The notes under the pieces were generated by a model. That model ran no database searches. It was not told the origin of the DNA and saw only the letters and a list, made by a program, of their open reading frames with translations. Shown one piece after another: positions 62,946 through 64,000 of a stretch of DNA of 64,000 nucleotides (its first letter is position 1; each line of letters starts with the position of its first letter). A program made the position numbers and the translations under genes. Source of the stretch: UBA10329 sp964500205. GTDB lineage: Bacteria; Bacteroidota; Bacteroidia; UBA10329. The DNA is taken from assembly GCA_964500205.1 (NCBI GenBank), contig CAZCNS010000017.1, positions 1 to 64,000 on the forward strand, written 5' to 3'.

Positions 62946-63488
62946 ATGGAACTTATTACTACTGACCTCAGCGGACTGCTGATCCTGAAGCCAAAGGTTT
63001 TCGAGGATGAAAGAGGGTATTTTTTTGAAACTTTCAGACAAGACGCCTTCCAACGAATCGGAGTAGCTATTGAGGTTGTTCAGTCGAATATCTCAAAATC
63101 AGACCGTGGCGTAGTCAGAGGTCTGCACTTTCAGAACCCGCCCCATGCTCAAGGCAAGCTTGTGAGGGTGCTTAGAGGCAGCGTTCTTGACGTAGCGGTT
63201 GACATACGGAAAAACTCCCCTACGTTCGGCAAGTCTTTCAGCATCGAGCTCTCAGAGAGCAACAAACTCGGATTGTGGATTCCAGCAGGATTCGCACACG
63301 GATTTCGCACCTTGGAGGATGACACGCTCTTTTATTATGACTGCACAGCACTCTACAATCCTGCTGCCGAGGGTGGAATCCTGTGGAATGACCCTGAGCT
63401 TGGAATTGACTGGGGAATTGAAAATCCGACACTCTCGGCCAAGGATGCCGCAGCCCCCCGATTAAGTGATTGCATCAGTATGTTTTAG
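62946..63488 (+). CDS. rfbC: dTDP-4-dehydrorhamnose 3,5-epimerase
   Basis: 180 residues from ATG 62946 (MELITTDLSGLLILKPKVFE). The RmlC motifs are KPKVFEDERGYFFETFR, SKSDRGVVRGLHFQNPP with the catalytic His, and LWIPAGFAHGFRTLED. It makes dTDP-4-dehydro-6-deoxy-L-mannose, the rhamnose precursor. It follows wzc by eight bases, so the polymer probably contains rhamnose or a related deoxysugar. The other rml genes are not in the window. A family member with altered specificity is possible. Confidence 0.92.
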   Translation: MELITTDLSGLLILKPKVFEDERGYFFETFRQDAFQRIGVAIEVVQSNISKSDRGVVRGLHFQNPPHAQGKLVRVLRGSVLDVAVDIRKNSPTFGKSFSIELSESNKLGLWIPAGFAHGFRTLEDDTLFYYDCTALYNPAAEGGILWNDPELGIDWGIENPTLSAKDAAAPRLSDCISMF

Positions 63489-63529
63489 GACTTCGAGATT
63501 CAGCCTACTACCTGTCCTTCGCGGCCACG

Positions 63530-64000
63530 ATGACCACACTAGACAATCAGCAGCTTGGCTTGGTGTATCTGGTTTTTACCGGATGTGCCGTCCTTTTCAG
63601 TTTCCTTGTGAACGGCCTGTTGCTCAAACTGTCCCGCTCACTTGGCGTGAAAGACCAAGGCGAGCACATCGTGCGATGGAGCAGCACCACCAAACCTGCG
63701 GTCGGGGGCATCTCGTTCTACATTCTGTTCCTATTTGCGGTTGCTTGTTACTCCATCCTCTTTGGAGCCGTGGAATACATCAACGACATTGTCCGGTTTC
63801 TCGGGGTGATGGCGGCCTGTTCGCTCGGATTCGTGGTAGGGCTTGCAGATGATGCATACAACACCAAGCCATTCCTCAAATTCTCAGCCCAGTTCTGCAG
63901 CGGGGTGATCCTCATCGCGACCGGAACCGTGATCAACATCAGTGGCATCCCCGCGTTCGACATGTTCCTGACCATGTTCTGGGTGGTGGGACTGATGAAC
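63530..64000 (+). CDS. WecA/TagO-like undecaprenyl-phosphate sugar-1-phosphate transferase (partial)
   Basis: The first 157 residues are present and the gene runs off the window. Several membrane spans (LVYLVFTGCAVLFSFLVNG, YILFLFAVACYSILFG, FLGVMAACSLGFVVG) and the motif GLADDAYNTKPFLKFSAQ, with its paired Asp, identify the MraY/WecA family. Such enzymes load the first sugar phosphate onto undecaprenyl phosphate. It begins 41 bases after rfbC. Confidence 0.88.
   Translation, partial: MTTLDNQQLGLVYLVFTGCAVLFSFLVNGLLLKLSRSLGVKDQGEHIVRWSSTTKPAVGGISFYILFLFAVACYSILFGAVEYINDIVRFLGVMAACSLGFVVGLADDAYNTKPFLKFSAQFCSGVILIATGTVINISGIPAFDMFLTMFWVVGLMN

Overview
The window comes from a chromosome of a Bacteroidota bacterium, most likely a moderately GC-rich, uncultured member of the Flavobacteriales or a near relative. 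The evidence is a type IX secretion sorting domain (27587-29986), a PorP/SprF protein (45236-46330), a TamL-type Omp85 lipoprotein, a SerB-SerA fusion, outer-membrane proteins with thrombospondin type 3 repeats, DUF6913, and many promoters with the Bacteroidota -7 element TAnnTTTG, often with a TTG about 18-20 bases upstream. No insertion sequence, prophage, CRISPR array or rRNA operon is visible. One tRNA gene (Asp) is present.

Layout. 1-5384 (minus strand) holds three related outer-membrane barrel proteins with different C-terminal modules plus a SPOR-domain protein. 5554-9795 has a HIT protein, ruvC, a SpoU methyltransferase and tamL. 9916-10990 is an HxlR regulator divergent from a small membrane protein. 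10991-11609 has no intact gene: it holds a truncated HTH reading frame and eleven exact-length 21-bp minisatellite units. 11610-29986 is mostly housekeeping (aldolase, accD, aroK, fabI, mazG, mfd, ribD), with a two-gene hotdog/glycosyltransferase operon, a BRO-family gene broken by one stop codon, and a secreted lysyl oxidase. 30067-33860 is a divergent glycosyltransferase plus a tight ACP / ketoacyl synthase III / glycosyltransferase / acetyltransferase operon. 33863-48317 is again core metabolism and envelope (lolD, dapA, mnmE, sucD, M61 peptidase, serBA, PorP/SprF, tRNA-Asp, GH13). 48422-57926 has a DsbD-like protein, an OmpA protein, a dNK, folK, sppA and a GH3-type acyl-adenylating enzyme. 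57985-64000 is the start of a surface polysaccharide locus (WlbA-like dehydrogenase, Wza, an orphan Wzc-like fragment, Wzc, RfbC, WecA-like transferase) that runs off the right edge.

Common themes are envelope building and surface decoration. The most unusual items are the fatty-acyl-type operon embedded with sugar enzymes, the secreted lysyl oxidase that keeps its cofactor residues, the free-standing copy of a Wzc periplasmic segment, the set of in-frame simple-sequence repeats in exported proteins, and promoters placed so close to start codons that leaderless mRNAs are expected.
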